Source: Marinicella litoralis
Lineage (GTDB): Bacteria > Pseudomonadota > Gammaproteobacteria > Xanthomonadales > Marinicellaceae
NCBI RefSeq assembly: GCF_002591915.1
Contig: NZ_NIHB01000004.1
Location: forward strand, 80,459-144,458
Length of the DNA stretch: 64,000 bases
Reading direction: 5' to 3'
Shown here: positions 25,864 to 35,885 of the stretch, piece by piece
Layout: every line of letters begins with the position of its first letter
How positions within the stretch are numbered: the first letter of the stretch is position 1
Position numbers and translations under genes: made by a program
The notes under the pieces: model-generated
Seen by the model: the letters and a program-made list of their open reading frames with translations, nothing else
Databases searched by the model: none
Told to the model about the DNA's origin: nothing

Positions 25864-26244
25864 ATGAATTTAGAAGGTTTAAAAGTGATGGTGATTGATG
25901 ACAGTAAAACCATTCGCAGAACCGCTGAAACTTTATTAAAAAAAGAAGGTTGTGAAGTTATCACTGTAGACAATGGTTATGAAGCGTTGTCTCAGATATC
26001 AGATCTAGAACCCAACATTATTTTTGTTGATATCATGATGCCTCGACTCGATGGGTATAAAACCTGCGCTTTAATAAAAATGAACAGTGAACACAAATCC
26101 ACTCCTGTAATCATGCTCTCAAGTAAAGATGGCTTATTTGATAAAGCCAAAGGTAGGGTGGTTGGTGCGGAAGAGTATTTGACCAAACCATTTACTAAAG
26201 AGGAGCTGATTGAAGCCATTGAAAAACACGTTAAAAGGGATTGA
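25864..26244 (+). CDS. pilG: Type IV pilus response regulator PilG
   Basis: A 126-residue single-domain receiver. The acidic pair is in VMVIDDSKTIRR, the phosphoacceptor is Asp 56 (FVDIMMPRLDG), the Thr/Ser is in IMLSSKDG and the Lys in YLTKPFTKEEL. These match PilG, the CheY-like output of the Pil-Chp pathway that promotes pilus extension. It opens the operon pilG-pilI-pilJ-pilK-chpA-chpB-chpC, and its stop codon is two bases from the pilI start. The usual neighbour pilH, a second CheY-like protein, is absent between pilG and pilI. The start has a GGAG Shine-Dalgarno sequence. Confidence 0.93.
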   Translation: MNLEGLKVMVIDDSKTIRRTAETLLKKEGCEVITVDNGYEALSQISDLEPNIIFVDIMMPRLDGYKTCALIKMNSEHKSTPVIMLSSKDGLFDKAKGRVVGAEEYLTKPFTKEELIEAIEKHVKRD

Positions 26245-26246
26245 GA

Positions 26247-26792
26247 ATGAGTAAACACATAATCAAACCATTTGAGTTGCTCCTTGAATATGAGAAAAGA
26301 AGTGTTTCTCATGCTTTAGGTAGTTCAACTGATGAAGGGGAGTTGGGTGATTGGTCAGGAATCGGTTTTAAAATTGGTGATATGTATTTAGTGACACAGG
26401 TTGATGACATCAATGAGGTGGTCATTTTACCTGAGTTGGTCAGAATTCCAGGCATCGATAATTGGGTTTTGGGTTTGGTGAATATCAGAAGCAATTTGAT
26501 TCCAGCTATTGACTTAAGGGCTTATTTAACCGGTGAATCTTCAAAGCTCACCAAACACACAAGGATGTTGGTAATCAATCAACCCGGTGGTCATGCCGGC
26601 TTGGTGGTTGACGAAGTATTTGGTCAGCGACATTTTAAACACAGTGAGGGTATAGACATCGAAGGTGATGATGCGTCACGTGTTTATTCTTATTGTGATA
26701 AATTTTTCAGCCATGATGATGTGAATTGGAATGTGTTTGTGATGGACCAATTGGTTCAGGACACCAATTTCCAAAATGCATCAATTAAATAA
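26247..26792 (+). CDS. pilI: CheW-like adaptor PilI
   Basis: The 181-residue CheW-domain protein has the core GFKIGDMYLVTQVDDINEVVILPELVRIPGIDNWVLGLVNIRSNLIPAIDLRAYL. It couples the PilJ receptor to the ChpA kinase. The ATG at 26247 follows a purine-rich AAAGGGA sequence at about ten bases; the TTG at 26241 overlaps pilG and is less likely. The order between pilG and pilJ is as in other Pil-Chp operons apart from the missing pilH. Confidence 0.93.
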   Translation: MSKHIIKPFELLLEYEKRSVSHALGSSTDEGELGDWSGIGFKIGDMYLVTQVDDINEVVILPELVRIPGIDNWVLGLVNIRSNLIPAIDLRAYLTGESSKLTKHTRMLVINQPGGHAGLVVDEVFGQRHFKHSEGIDIEGDDASRVYSYCDKFFSHDDVNWNVFVMDQLVQDTNFQNASIK

Positions 26793-26810
26793 CAACAGAG
26801 GTAGAAGTAT

Positions 26811-28829
26811 ATGAGCAGTTCAGCTGTAGATATGGACCAAAGAACCCGTACGTTGCCTTTATGGCAATTGATGGTATTGGTTATTTTGGTGTTGTCGTTC
26901 TTTGGTCACTCCTATTGGTTAGCCACCATCGAACAAGACAGAACGTCACATTTGTCAGAAACTGACAAAGTTCAGATTAAGGCTCAACAATTGGCTCAGT
27001 ATGCCAAACAAGCGTCGTCGGGCGATATTGACGCGTTTGAAGAATTGATTACTGATCGAAGAATTATCGATGACACGATTAAGTCGTTAAAAAATGGTAA
27101 TTCAAATTACCCGGCACTGCCATCAGATGTGAATCCCAGATTGGGTTCATTGGCAGATCGTTGGGAAAAAATGAACAACGATGCATTAACGATTATTGAA
27201 CAACGTGATCGAATTGAAGAATTAAGTGATATTTCTGATAAATTTGCTTCAGAAATTCCAATCTTACAAGCCAGTTCTGATGCTGTTGTAAAAAGATTGG
27301 TTGCGATCAGAGAAGACCGTGGTCTTATTTACTTGGCATCACAACAACTGGTATTGGCTGACAGAATGTTGCGTCGCATGAGTGAAATATTAAAAGGGGG
27401 CGCTGCTTCTATCCAAGCCAGTGACAGTTTAGACAGGGATGCCAGAAAATTCAATGAAGTGATGACCGGCATGTTTAATGGCAATGACACCATTAAAGCC
27501 GTTACTGATGACCAAGCAGTTGAATCTTTGGGCCGAGTTTATGCTGCTTTTGACAGTGTCCAAGCAGACATTGGTACAGTCAGGGGTGCCATGGAATTAT
27601 TCGATGCACAGATTGCAGCGGCTGACATTGAAGTTGATGTTGATTCATTTGTGGAAGATGCCGAACAATTAAGAAACCAAATTTCAGAGCGTACTCAATT
27701 GGTACCATCAGAAAGAATGGGTTGGGTCATTGCAGGCCTGTCATTTTTATGGTTGTTATGGATTTTCAGAACTTTATCTAAAAATGACCGTGTAAGGGCT
27801 GCCGTTGCACAGGATCAAAATGAAAGAAATCAACAAGCGATTCTTCGGTTGCTTGATGAAATGGGCTCATTGGCTGATGGTGATTTGACCGTGAATGCAA
27901 CTGTATCGGAAGACATTACCGGCGCGATTGCCGACTCTGTTAACTTCGCGATTGAAGCCTTGAGGTCATTGGTGAAAACCATTAATGACGCTTCAGTGGG
28001 TGTGGCATCTGCGGCTCAAGAAGCACAGGCCACGGCGATGCATTTGGCTGAAGCCTCAGAGCATCAAGCCACACAGATCACCAACGCATCGGCAGCCATT
28101 AATGAAATTGCAGTTTCTATTGATGAAGTATCGAAGAATTCATTGGAGTCAGCCGATGTAGCACAACGATCGGTATTGATTGCGCATAATGGTGCAGAGG
28201 TTGTGCGAGACACCATTAAAGGCATGAACAACATTCGAACACAGATTCAAGACACCTCTAAGAGGATTAAACGCTTGGGTGAAAGTTCACAAGAAATTGG
28301 AAACATCGTTGAATTGATTAATGACATTGCCGAACAAACGAACATTTTGGCATTGAATGCTGCGATTCAAGCGGCGTCTTCTGGCGAGTCTGGTCGAGGT
28401 TTTGCGGTTGTTGCCGATGAGGTACAACAGTTGGCAGAACGTGCATCCAGCGCGACACGTCAGATTGAGGGCATTGTAAAAACCATTCAAACGGATACCA
28501 ATGAGGCCGTACGTTCAATGGAGCAAACGACATCAGAAGTGGTGGGTGGAGCTCGAAAAGCCGAGGATGCGGGTGAAGCCTTGACTGAAATTGAAACAGT
28601 ATCGAACGATTTGGCTGAATTGATTCAAAACATATCCGAGGCGGCCAGACAACAATCGGTAGCTGCCACCAATATTTCTGGAACCATGAACGTGATTCAA
28701 GAGATTACCACCCAGACATCAGCCGGTACACAACAAACAGCAGAGTCGATTGGTAACTTGGTGGAGTTGGCGACAGAATTACGTAAATCAGTAGAAGACT
28801 TTAAGTTGCCAGATGACGAGTTCTTCTGA
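26811..28829 (+). CDS. pilJ: Pilus chemoreceptor PilJ (methyl-accepting protein)
   Basis: The 672-residue inner-membrane receptor has a first transmembrane helix at about 16-37 (LWQLMVLVILVLSFFGHSYW), a helical periplasmic domain (about 40-300) and a second helix at about 304-322. A HAMP-like/linker region and a long coiled-coil signalling domain follow. The hairpin tip reads DIAEQTNILALNAAIQAASSGESGRGFAVVADEVQQLAERAS. The Gln in AAIQAA, where classical receptors have Glu, is a PilJ-type trait as recalled. It senses surface contact through pili in Pseudomonas. Methylation is by PilK and demethylation by ChpB, both encoded downstream. Confidence 0.94.
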   Translation: MSSSAVDMDQRTRTLPLWQLMVLVILVLSFFGHSYWLATIEQDRTSHLSETDKVQIKAQQLAQYAKQASSGDIDAFEELITDRRIIDDTIKSLKNGNSNYPALPSDVNPRLGSLADRWEKMNNDALTIIEQRDRIEELSDISDKFASEIPILQASSDAVVKRLVAIREDRGLIYLASQQLVLADRMLRRMSEILKGGAASIQASDSLDRDARKFNEVMTGMFNGNDTIKAVTDDQAVESLGRVYAAFDSVQADIGTVRGAMELFDAQIAAADIEVDVDSFVEDAEQLRNQISERTQLVPSERMGWVIAGLSFLWLLWIFRTLSKNDRVRAAVAQDQNERNQQAILRLLDEMGSLADGDLTVNATVSEDITGAIADSVNFAIEALRSLVKTINDASVGVASAAQEAQATAMHLAEASEHQATQITNASAAINEIAVSIDEVSKNSLESADVAQRSVLIAHNGAEVVRDTIKGMNNIRTQIQDTSKRIKRLGESSQEIGNIVELINDIAEQTNILALNAAIQAASSGESGRGFAVVADEVQQLAERASSATRQIEGIVKTIQTDTNEAVRSMEQTTSEVVGGARKAEDAGEALTEIETVSNDLAELIQNISEAARQQSVAATNISGTMNVIQEITTQTSAGTQQTAESIGNLVELATELRKSVEDFKLPDDEFF

Positions 28830-28852
28830 AAATAAGCGAATTAAGCTAAACA

Positions 28853-29713
28853 ATGTACAAAATGTATAGCAACAAACCAATCATACAAATATCTCCTTTA
28901 ACGGAGGTCGAATACTTACGCTGGTCAGGTTTGTTGGCTGAACGTCTGGGCATCATTGTTCCCAAAGAAAGGAAGATGTTTTTGCAGTCGAAAATATGGT
29001 CCAGAATGAGGGAAATTGGTTACACGGCGTATGACAAATATTGGGAATACATCAACTCTGGGATTGAAGGTAATCTTGAATGGTCCCAATTGGTCGATCG
29101 CTTGACAGTCCATGAAACTTCTTTCTTTAGACATAAACCTTCGTTTGAGTTGGTGAAGGAAGACATGCTAAGAAAAATACACCTCAGTGATGAAACATTG
29201 AAATACAAAATGTGGAGCGTCAGTTGTGCCACCGGTGAAGAAGCCTATTCATTGGCTATGCTGGCATCCAATGCATGTCAAAACACCGACATTAAAACAT
29301 ATTTCGGAGTCACCGCTACCGATGTGAGTAGTCCCGCAGTGGCTTTGGCAAAACAGGCCATTTATTCTGCTGAAAAAATGGCTAACATTGATGAAGAATA
29401 CCGCAACAATTTAGTCCAACTCAATGATGAGATGTTTACTGTTAAAGATTCCATAAAGAAAAGAATGGCTTTTGGAGTGTTTAATTTACTGGATGTGAAC
29501 CGGCCCTCAAATATTAAATACGATGTGATTTATTGTCAAAACGTATTGATGTATTTTGAGAAGAAGGTGAGGGAGCACATTCTCAACGGCTTAGTTGCCT
29601 ATTTAAATCGTGATGGGTTGTTGGTTTTAGGACAAACTGAAATCAACGCATGGTCCCATCCTAAAATGAACCGCGTCAACAAAAACAGAACTTTGGCATT
29701 CAGATTGAAATAA
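28853..29713 (+). CDS. pilK: CheR-type receptor methyltransferase PilK
   Basis: The 286-residue S-adenosylmethionine-dependent methyltransferase modifies glutamates of the PilJ receptor. A helical N-terminal domain of about 75 residues carries RLTVHETSFFRHKPSFELV. The Rossmann domain shows the SAM loop KMWSVSCATGEEAYSLAMLA, the acidic position in TATDVSSPAVALAKQAIYS and DVIYCQNVLMYF. The start is the first ATG, which has only a weak Shine-Dalgarno sequence; a second ATG lies three codons on. It ends two bases before chpA. As recalled, the plant-pathogen Xylella operon lacks a reported pilK, so its retention here is notable. Confidence 0.9.
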   Translation: MYKMYSNKPIIQISPLTEVEYLRWSGLLAERLGIIVPKERKMFLQSKIWSRMREIGYTAYDKYWEYINSGIEGNLEWSQLVDRLTVHETSFFRHKPSFELVKEDMLRKIHLSDETLKYKMWSVSCATGEEAYSLAMLASNACQNTDIKTYFGVTATDVSSPAVALAKQAIYSAEKMANIDEEYRNNLVQLNDEMFTVKDSIKKRMAFGVFNLLDVNRPSNIKYDVIYCQNVLMYFEKKVREHILNGLVAYLNRDGLLVLGQTEINAWSHPKMNRVNKNRTLAFRLK

Positions 29714-29714
29714 T

Positions 29715-32700
29715 ATGAGCAATATAGAACAAATAGATTTTTCAACTTTAACATGGGTTAAAACCGAGCTTGATGAAACTTTAAATCGGGCAAAGGAAGC
29801 TTTGAAAACCTTCGTTGAAGACACCGATGATACCAATCAACTTCAATTTTGCATCACTTATCTTCATCAGATTCAAGGTACCTTGAAAATGGTAGAACTT
29901 TATGGTGCTGCTATGGTTGCTGAAGAAATGGAGTCTGTTGCTAAAGATTTAATGAATGGCACCATCAAAGACGAAGATTCAGCCTACGATGTATTGATGC
30001 AAAGTATTTTGCAATTACCGGATTATTTAGAACGAATTGAATTGGGTCATAAAGATGTCCCCATAGTCTTGTTGCCATTGGTCAATGATTTGCGAGCGGT
30101 TCGCAGTCAAAAATTACTTTCTGAAAGTGCATTGTTTAACCCCAATTTGGATCTGGGCGTACCGGATAGAATTGGTGACAATGATGTGTCTTTAAAAGGC
30201 AATCAGTTGAAAACGGCACTTTTGAAAATCAGGTCGGTTTATCAGGTTTCATTGTTGAATTGGATCAAACAAAACGACACTGAAAAGGCGATCAATAACA
30301 TAAAACTGGTGGTGTCAAAATTGCAAATGATATTGTCACCAGTGTATTTAAAGCAGTTGTTTTGGACCTATTCTGGCTTGTTGGAAGCTTTACAAGAAGG
30401 TCATATTGAAGACAATGTTTCCATTAAACAAATAGCTGGTAAAGTCGATTTGCTGATTAAGGAATTAGGCAACAACAGTCCTCAAACAAAATCGACAAGT
30501 CGCACCATTACAAGAAATATTCTTTATTATATTGCAATCAGTGAGGGTGACAGTCGTCTGGTTTCTGAAATCAGCCAGTATTTCAATTTGGCACAATTTA
30601 TCCCTGATGAAGACGAAATCAAGCATGCTGAAGGCAGCTTGTCAGGCAAAAATAAAGAGCTGTTACAAACAGTATCCGATGCGATCAAAGATGATGTCTT
30701 GGTGGTTCAAGAGTCATTGGATTTGTACATCAGAAACAAAACGGCCAGTGTCGATCAACTGTCACCGATTCTAGATAATTTACATAATATATCAGACACC
30801 TTGGGTATTCTTGGCTTAGGTGTGGCGCGTGATTCGGTTAAATCACATACTGCTGAGTTGAATACCATGATTGAGGCTGACCAACGGCCCTCTGATGATA
30901 ATTTATTGGAAGTGGCTAAAACACTGTTGAAAATTGAATCACAATTAGGTGATCACATTCAGTCACTTGGCATACATGAAGAATTGGGTGGCGAAGAAGA
31001 AAATGCCATTCCTAAATCTGAAAAAAGGGCTATTTTGCAGCAATTGGCTAAAGAATCAATCATTAACTTACAGCAGATTAAAACCAATTTTGTGGCCTTT
31101 ATTGAGTCACCTTGGGATAAAAATCAAGTCAAAGACAATCCCAGGTTGTTGAATGACATCGCGGGTGCATTAAAAATTCTGAATTTAAGTGAAGCTGGTG
31201 AACATTTAGAATCAATCATTGAATATGTAAATACCGATATTCTGGCCAGTGACTCAAAACCATCTGCCATGGAATTAGAGCAGTTAGCGACCGTGATTTC
31301 TTCATTGGAATATTATTTAGAGAATCTAGACCAAGGCCAGCGCATTCGTGACAGCTTGTTGAGTGAAGTTAAAACTCAAATTGAGCACTTACAACAACAT
31401 GTGGCCAACGATTCCGAACTCCGGAAATCAGCCACCATGGAAGAAGATGCTTCTGAAGCTGGCTCAGATAATGATGCGCGAAATGAAAGTGTTACAGCAT
31501 CGGATGAGGTAGCAGAATCAGCAGTGTCAGAAACTGAAACAGTGGCTTCTGAAGACAGCGAAGAACAATCTGACAGTGAAATCAATCAAGTGGAAACTGC
31601 TGTTGAACAAACAGCAGTGGAAGTAGCTGAAAGAATGACCGTTATTTTTGGCGATGATGTTGATGATGAAATCAAAGAAGTATTCCTTGAAGAATTTGAA
31701 GAAGAATTGGCAAATATGCAGGAAAAGCATGCCATTTGGAAAGAGGATCCTGAAACCAATGTTGGTGAATTGTCTGAAATAAGAAGGATATTCCACACCC
31801 TCAAAGGCAGTGGTCGTTTGGTTGGTGCTGAAGCAATTGGCGAGTTTGGTTGGCAATTGGAAAATATGTGTAATCGCAAGTTAGACAATGCCATCAATAG
31901 TTTGAGTGACTTCAGAACAGTATTGGCTGAAGGTGTAGAAATGGCGGCAGGACTGTTTGCTGCGCTACAAACTCAGGATGTGGTCCCCAATGGGTACAAT
32001 TTATTGTTGCAAAATGCTGAAAATGTGACCAATGGTGATGAATTAGAGGTTGCGCCAGAAGTGGTTGAGGCGGTTGTTGAAGAGTCAGAATCTGATGAGT
32101 CAACTGACGCGGATGCTGTCATCATGGAAGAGACTGGTGAAGACACCATTGAAGCTGTTGATGATGACACTGTCGGTGATGATTCGGTTGGTGCTGCTTC
32201 AGATGAATCTGAACTGGGTGAAATTGAGTTTGAATTAGAAGACATTGATTTAGATGACGATGTCGAATTAGACGAAATTGCATTGGATGATGTTGAATCT
32301 GTAAACAGTGAAGAAGAATCTGTGCATGAAGCTGAAAATACAGATGATGACGATTTTGTGTTTGAGTTTGATTTAGATTCTGAAGATTCAATCAGCGAAG
32401 ACGAATCAGATGAAGTTATTGCAGAGAACACCCTGTTAGATACAGAAGGTGAAATAACTGAAGAAGACAGTATTGATTTGGAATTGTCTGAATCAGATGA
32501 GTTTGATTTGGAACAAGAATTGGCAGAATTGGATTTGGATGATGATTCAGCTGTGTTTGGTTCAGACGATGAAATGTCAGATGATGAAGAGAATGAGACT
32601 GAACTTACTCATGAGCTGGAGGAAGATTTAGACACGTCCGAGTTGGCATCAGAATTGGATGATGAATTGGATGATGAATTGGATCTTGAACTTGATGAAG

Positions 32701-35700
32701 TTGATTCAGAAGTAACCGATATGGCATTGGATGAGTCGGTTGAAGATGACAGTGAGGATTCCGAAGAATCAATTTCAGACCAGTTAGATGTTGACCCAGT
32801 CTTTATTGAAATCCTACAAAAAGAAGTGGGCGGCCATTTGAACGAAATGAATGTGTTTGTTTCAGCTGCCATGGAACAGGAAGAGCCAAAAATCAGTGAT
32901 GATTTTATCCGGGTGGTTCATACACTGAATGGCGCTGCCAGTATGGCTTCGGTTAAAGGCATCACACAGATGACTACTCCATTGGAGAAAATGTCTATCA
33001 TGATGTTAGACAGGAACCAGCCATTGAGTAGTGAAGATGTTAAATCGATTGAGCAAGTAATACACCATGCCAAGACACAAATGAACTTACTTGGAACGGG
33101 TGAAACACCTGTTGATGAAAGCATTGGTGATTATTTCAGAAACAGAATTCAAGAATTGTACACCACTGAAGCAGCGGGTGAATCACTTGAAGATGTTGAT
33201 GAGGACTTGGCATTAGAAGACTTGTTGTCAGAAGACCTTGAAAATGAAGAGGTCGAAACAATTGATGAAAGTAATCTGAATGAAGCAGCGGAAGATTCTG
33301 AAGCCGATGAAGTTGAGTCAGAACCAACGTCAGATGAAATGGCAGCTGAAAACGAAGTGACTGAAGCAGATGACGATGAACCAGTTGACGAAAGCGAGGC
33401 TGAAGAAGTAGAAGATGTTTCAGATGAAACAGAACCTGTAGCGGATATTGAAGAATCAGCAAAAGCAGAAGACAAATCTTATAATTTGTTCGATGATGAG
33501 GGTAAAGTAGATGAAACAGAAGACGAGGAATTAAACGCCACATATGAGTCAGAAGTCGATGATGAATTGTTGGAAATTTTTAGTGAAGAAGCTTCAGAGA
33601 TATTCGATCGGGCTGATCACCTGTTGGCTGAGTTAGAAGAAAAGCCGGACAGCCCCAATATCATTCAAGCTTTGCAACGTGATTTACATACCCTGAAGGG
33701 TGGGGCACGTATGGCAGGACTGAATCAAATTGGTGACTTATCGCATCAGCTTGAATCATTGTTTGAATCTATCGCTGAAAAAAATCTTGAGGTTAATCCA
33801 GAACAGCATGAGTTGATGTCACAGGTGATGCATAAATTACATGGAATGGTAAATGCAGACGATTTTGGTCAGTTATCGAGTATAGAAACTGAAACCGCAC
33901 AACTTGAACAAATCTTGTCCTCAGAAGGTGGTGAGATTAAAGAAAAATCTAAACTTGATGAAGAGTTCTTTGATCCTTTGGCTCGAGTTGAGACACCCAT
34001 AGATGAATCTCAAGTTGATGACGTAGAAGCCTTGGTTCCTAAAAAGAAAGCCAATGTATTGTCGGGTGGACAAATTAAGGTTAACTCAGAACTGCTGGAC
34101 AAATTGGTGAACTTTGCTGGTGAGGTCAGTATTTACCGATCAAGGATGGAACAACAATCTGCAGAATTGAAACTGAACATTGACGAGTTAGAGAATACAG
34201 TTGAAAGGGTGAGAAGGCAGTTGCGTGAGCTTGAGCATGAAACAGAAGCTCAAATTATTTCCAACTACCAAGCAGAAGGGGATGAGTTAGAGGAGGATTT
34301 CGATCCATTGGAGCTTGATCAATTTTCTACCATACAACAATTGTCTCGTTCATTGTCAGAATCAGTTTCGGATTTAACCAACATTCAATCTTACCTCCAG
34401 GAGTCAGCTCGATCTTCGGAAACATTGTTGATCCAACAATCACGGGTAAATACAGAATTGCAAGAAGGTTTGATGGAAACCAGGCTGGTTACATTCAACT
34501 CATTGATTCCTCGATTAAGGCGAGTTTTGCGAACAGCAGGTCAAGAGCTCGATAAAAATGCTAAATTAGTGGTCAAAGGTGCTGAAGGCGAAATGGATAA
34601 AACTGTTCTTGAGGGCATTCAAGCGCCCTTGGAGCACATGATAAGAAACGCCATGGTTCATGGATTGGAGGCAGACAGAAAAGCTGCCGGCAAACCTGAC
34701 CAAGGACACGTTGTCATAGAGTTAAGTCGTGAAGCGACAGAGGTTGTGATCACGGTGAAGGATGATGGGGCCGGTATCAATACCGACATCTTGAGGAAAA
34801 AAGCGATTGAAAGAGGCATCATTGGTAAAGACACCGAATTAACTGATGGTGAAATTGCACAATTAATCACCCATTCTGGACTTTCTGCGGCCGATGAAGT
34901 GACTAAATTGGCTGGTCGTGGTGTTGGTATGGATGTGGTCAACAATGAAATTAAACGGTTGGGTGGAAGTATTGAAATCATTTCTGAAACCGGCGCCGGA
35001 ACTACATTTGTCATTCGCCTGCCTTATACGTTGGCGCTTACTCAGGCCATTATTGTTCAAGTGGCTGATCACAGGTATGCCATTCCAGCATCTGGTGTAG
35101 AAGGATTGATCAGGATGAGTATTGATGAATTCCGCAGGCGTATATTAGAGAATGACCTGAGTTACGATTATGCTGGTGAAGAATACAACATCCAAGAGTT
35201 GAATAAATTATTGAGTGTAGACTCGGAAGCATTGGTTGAAGGCAATCAAGTTCCTCTGGTTATGATTAAATCAGGTGACCAAGGTGTCGCATTGCGCGTA
35301 GATCAAACATTTGGAGGCCGCGAGATCGTAGTTAAATCTGTGGGAACCCAGGTGGCTTCTGTTCCTGGTATTTTCGGAGCGACTATTTTAGGTGATGGTG
35401 CGGTGGTTTTGATTTTAGACATCATTCCTATGCATCGTGCTTACATGCAGAAACTTGAAAAACTTGAAATGGAAGGTGTTCAGGTTGTGGAAGAGGTCGA
35501 AGATGATCGCGTTACTACCATTATGGTGGTGGATGATTCAATCACCATGCGTCGAGCAGGTGAAAGGATGTTGGCCAGAAATGATTTTGAAGTGATGACT
35601 GCCAAAGACGGCCTTGACGCGCTGAATAAACTACAAGAACAAAAACCAGACCTGATGCTGTTAGATATCGAAATGCCACGCATGGATGGATTCGAATTAG

Positions 35701-35885
35701 CAACAGCGATGAAGCAATCTGAACGGTTTGCAGACATTCCAATCATCATGATTACGTCAAGAACAGGGCAAAAACATAAGGACCGTGCCAAAGAAATTGG
35801 TGTGGAGCGGTATTTAGGTAAACCTTATCAAGAACTGGAGTTATTAGATAATATCAATGATTTATTACAATTAGAAGATGCCTAG
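29715..35885 (+). CDS. chpA: Hybrid chemotaxis histidine kinase ChpA/PilL
   Basis: The 2056-residue CheA-like kinase drives type IV pilus control. Four His-bearing four-helix segments are visible: His 51 (LHQIQGTLKM, a divergent N-terminal one), His 694 (FHTLKGSGRLVGA), His 1069 (VHTLNGAASMAS) and His 1325 (LHTLKGGARMAG). Between them lie very acidic linkers (about 590-640, 780-1030 and 1165-1275). A dimerisation domain (about 1455-1590), HATPase (N-box HMIRNAMVHGLE, G-box AGRGVGMDVV), CheW-like domain (about 1775-1910) and C-terminal receiver (about 1930-2056; Asp 1984 in LLDIEMPRMDG) follow. P. aeruginosa ChpA is larger, with more phosphotransfer domains. The stop overlaps the chpB start by 8 bases. 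Confidence 0.94.
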   Translation: MSNIEQIDFSTLTWVKTELDETLNRAKEALKTFVEDTDDTNQLQFCITYLHQIQGTLKMVELYGAAMVAEEMESVAKDLMNGTIKDEDSAYDVLMQSILQLPDYLERIELGHKDVPIVLLPLVNDLRAVRSQKLLSESALFNPNLDLGVPDRIGDNDVSLKGNQLKTALLKIRSVYQVSLLNWIKQNDTEKAINNIKLVVSKLQMILSPVYLKQLFWTYSGLLEALQEGHIEDNVSIKQIAGKVDLLIKELGNNSPQTKSTSRTITRNILYYIAISEGDSRLVSEISQYFNLAQFIPDEDEIKHAEGSLSGKNKELLQTVSDAIKDDVLVVQESLDLYIRNKTASVDQLSPILDNLHNISDTLGILGLGVARDSVKSHTAELNTMIEADQRPSDDNLLEVAKTLLKIESQLGDHIQSLGIHEELGGEEENAIPKSEKRAILQQLAKESIINLQQIKTNFVAFIESPWDKNQVKDNPRLLNDIAGALKILNLSEAGEHLESIIEYVNTDILASDSKPSAMELEQLATVISSLEYYLENLDQGQRIRDSLLSEVKTQIEHLQQHVANDSELRKSATMEEDASEAGSDNDARNESVTASDEVAESAVSETETVASEDSEEQSDSEINQVETAVEQTAVEVAERMTVIFGDDVDDEIKEVFLEEFEEELANMQEKHAIWKEDPETNVGELSEIRRIFHTLKGSGRLVGAEAIGEFGWQLENMCNRKLDNAINSLSDFRTVLAEGVEMAAGLFAALQTQDVVPNGYNLLLQNAENVTNGDELEVAPEVVEAVVEESESDESTDADAVIMEETGEDTIEAVDDDTVGDDSVGAASDESELGEIEFELEDIDLDDDVELDEIALDDVESVNSEEESVHEAENTDDDDFVFEFDLDSEDSISEDESDEVIAENTLLDTEGEITEEDSIDLELSESDEFDLEQELAELDLDDDSAVFGSDDEMSDDEENETELTHELEEDLDTSELASELDDELDDELDLELDEVDSEVTDMALDESVEDDSEDSEESISDQLDVDPVFIEILQKEVGGHLNEMNVFVSAAMEQEEPKISDDFIRVVHTLNGAASMASVKGITQMTTPLEKMSIMMLDRNQPLSSEDVKSIEQVIHHAKTQMNLLGTGETPVDESIGDYFRNRIQELYTTEAAGESLEDVDEDLALEDLLSEDLENEEVETIDESNLNEAAEDSEADEVESEPTSDEMAAENEVTEADDDEPVDESEAEEVEDVSDETEPVADIEESAKAEDKSYNLFDDEGKVDETEDEELNATYESEVDDELLEIFSEEASEIFDRADHLLAELEEKPDSPNIIQALQRDLHTLKGGARMAGLNQIGDLSHQLESLFESIAEKNLEVNPEQHELMSQVMHKLHGMVNADDFGQLSSIETETAQLEQILSSEGGEIKEKSKLDEEFFDPLARVETPIDESQVDDVEALVPKKKANVLSGGQIKVNSELLDKLVNFAGEVSIYRSRMEQQSAELKLNIDELENTVERVRRQLRELEHETEAQIISNYQAEGDELEEDFDPLELDQFSTIQQLSRSLSESVSDLTNIQSYLQESARSSETLLIQQSRVNTELQEGLMETRLVTFNSLIPRLRRVLRTAGQELDKNAKLVVKGAEGEMDKTVLEGIQAPLEHMIRNAMVHGLEADRKAAGKPDQGHVVIELSREATEVVITVKDDGAGINTDILRKKAIERGIIGKDTELTDGEIAQLITHSGLSAADEVTKLAGRGVGMDVVNNEIKRLGGSIEIISETGAGTTFVIRLPYTLALTQAIIVQVADHRYAIPASGVEGLIRMSIDEFRRRILENDLSYDYAGEEYNIQELNKLLSVDSEALVEGNQVPLVMIKSGDQGVALRVDQTFGGREIVVKSVGTQVASVPGIFGATILGDGAVVLILDIIPMHRAYMQKLEKLEMEGVQVVEEVEDDRVTTIMVVDDSITMRRAGERMLARNDFEVMTAKDGLDALNKLQEQKPDLMLLDIEMPRMDGFELATAMKQSERFADIPIIMITSRTGQKHKDRAKEIGVERYLGKPYQELELLDNINDLLQLEDA

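Noticed and set aside
31973-33543. Long minus-strand frames rich in Ser or in His/Leu/Gln opposite chpA
   Set aside because: They are complements of the Asp/Glu/Ser-coding acidic linkers of chpA; low-complexity composition, no Shine-Dalgarno sequences and no recognisable domain.
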